A stretch of 64,000 nucleotides of DNA from Hymenobacter lapidiphilus (lineage in GTDB: Bacteria > Bacteroidota > Bacteroidia > Cytophagales > Hymenobacteraceae), in the NCBI RefSeq assembly GCF_003417065.2, contig NZ_QVLT01000012.1, forward strand, positions 1-64,000, in the 5' to 3' direction. This document shows positions 63,095 to 64,000 of this stretch, one piece after another (position 1 is the first letter of the stretch; each line of letters begins with the position of its first letter). Both the position numbers and the translations under genes were made by a program. The notes under the pieces were generated by a model. That model did not search any database. It was not told the origin of the DNA and was given only the letters and a program-made list of their open reading frames with translations.

Positions 63095-64000
63095 ATGCTG
63101 CGCCGCGTTGTGCAAAATTTTGCTGCCCGCCTGGCTACGGCTCTGCTCAGCTTCGGGGTGGTGTGGCTGACGGCGCGCTACCTGGGCGCGGCAGGCCGGG
63201 GCGCAGTCAGCCTGTTTGTCACCGACTGCGCGGCCATCCTGCTCTTTATCGGGCTGCTGGGCGGCTCTTCCCTCATTTACCTGGCCCCACGCCGCAACCT
63301 CTGGCACCTGTTGCTGCCGGCCTACGGCTGGGCAACGCTGGTGTGCGCGCTGGGCACGGGGACGGTGGCGCTGTTGCGGCAGCCGGAGCCCGCGTACCTG
63401 CTGCATCTGGGGCTGCTAAGCTTGTTGCAGGCCCTCTTCTCGATAAACACCGCCCTGCTGCTGGGCCGCCGGCGCGAGGGCACATACAACCTGCTCACGC
63501 TGGTTCAGGTGGCACTGCTGGCTGGGGCGCTGCTAGCGGCCTTCTGGGCCGGGGGGCGCTTGGTGGCTGTTTACACCTATTACTACGCCGCCTATCTGGC
63601 CTTCGGGCTGCCACTGCTGCTAAGCCTGGTGCCGCTGCTGCGCCTGCCCGACCCACGCCGCCGCCAGGGCCGGCGGCTGCGGGCCACCACTCGCGAGCTG
63701 GCTCGCCACAGCCGGGGGGCGCATTTCTCCAATATGCTGGCCTTCGCCAACTACCGCCTCGGCTACTACTTCGTGGCCTATTTTGCTGATGCCCGGGCCG
63801 TGGGGGTTCTTTCGGTGGGCGTGGCCCTCATGGAAGCCATCTGGCTGATTCCGCGCAGCGCGGCTTTGGTGCAGTACGTCGATTTGGTAAACACGCCCGG
63901 AGGCGGCCCGCTACCCGAATCGGCGTTGCGGGTGGGGCGGCTGGCGGTGCTGGGTACGGCCGCGGCGGTGCTGGTGCTGGTAGCCGTGCCCCCGGCCGTA
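63095..64000 (+). CDS. polysaccharide flippase, cut by window end
   Basis: The open frame runs from ATG 63095 (MLRRVVQNFAARLATALLSF) to the last base with no stop, at least 302 residues. Successive hydrophobic segments and the early FGVVWLTARYLGAAGRGAV pattern match Wzx/MurJ-type (MATE/MOP) flippases that move lipid-linked sugars across the inner membrane. It follows a GT4 glycosyltransferase. The 3' part lies outside the window. Confidence 0.8.
   Translation, partial: MLRRVVQNFAARLATALLSFGVVWLTARYLGAAGRGAVSLFVTDCAAILLFIGLLGGSSLIYLAPRRNLWHLLLPAYGWATLVCALGTGTVALLRQPEPAYLLHLGLLSLLQALFSINTALLLGRRREGTYNLLTLVQVALLAGALLAAFWAGGRLVAVYTYYYAAYLAFGLPLLLSLVPLLRLPDPRRRQGRRLRATTRELARHSRGAHFSNMLAFANYRLGYYFVAYFADARAVGVLSVGVALMEAIWLIPRSAALVQYVDLVNTPGGGPLPESALRVGRLAVLGTAAAVLVLVAVPPAV

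Overview
The window looks like chromosomal DNA of a high-GC member of the Bacteroidota, most likely Hymenobacter or a close relative in the Cytophagales. Signs of this are Bacteroidota-type promoters (TAnnTTTG, here usually TACCTTTG), a TonB-dependent receptor with an N-terminal carboxypeptidase-regulatory domain, a type IX secretion (T9SS) sorting tail, DUF2480, a Wzi-like outer-membrane protein, and the gene order rpmH-rnpA-S41 peptidase. It is mostly ordinary housekeeping and envelope DNA. I see no phage, insertion sequence, CRISPR array or secondary-metabolite cluster.

Layout. 0.3-9 kb: a beta-lactamase-fold serine hydrolase, a lipoprotein, an APC permease, a TraB/DUF5694-like lipoprotein, DUF2480, tsaB, a nitrilase and a DUF1223 protein. 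9-18 kb: the leftward rpmH-rnpA-S41 peptidase group, an M61 peptidase, a lipoprotein, a PfkB kinase, tRNA-His and a DEAD-box helicase. 19-30 kb: upp with an overlapping acyltransferase-like gene, a Wzi-like protein, a Rieske protein, an ABC exporter, gmhA, a glycosyltransferase and nth. 30-37 kb: an ECF sigma factor with a small overlapping partner, an MFS exporter, an alpha/beta hydrolase lacking its nucleophile serine, and a lone restriction-type nuclease beside an AT-rich island. 37-46 kb: uvrA, a TspO-like protein, tpiA, an ABC-2-type transporter pair, an OmpA-family lipoprotein and prmA. 47-64 kb: a 1720-residue exported protein of unknown function, gcvH, a VanZ-like protein, an M28 peptidase, YicC, a TonB-dependent receptor followed by a T9SS cargo protein, a glycosyltransferase and a flippase cut by the right edge.

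Two features run through the whole window. First, eight genes (nitrilase, S41 peptidase, a 14 kb lipoprotein, the acyltransferase-like gene, a DUF6799-like gene, the OmpA-family gene, prmA and the VanZ-like gene) are each split by exactly one missing base. Several are normally conserved, so sequence or assembly error is the leading explanation, although the A9 run in the OmpA-family gene could slip naturally. Second, many intergenic gaps hold long near-perfect palindromes of a few related families, and tandem AGCTGTT-like heptamers sit at gene ends.

Functionally the window serves envelope and polysaccharide assembly (Wzi-like protein, GmhA, two GT4 enzymes, flippase, OmpA, receptor/T9SS pair), translation and RNA (RpmH, RnpA, TsaB, PrmA, DEAD helicase, tRNA-His), DNA repair (UvrA, Nth) and central metabolism (TpiA, Upp, GcvH). 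Several genes have a promoter -7 box ending only four bases before their ATG, which implies leaderless mRNAs.
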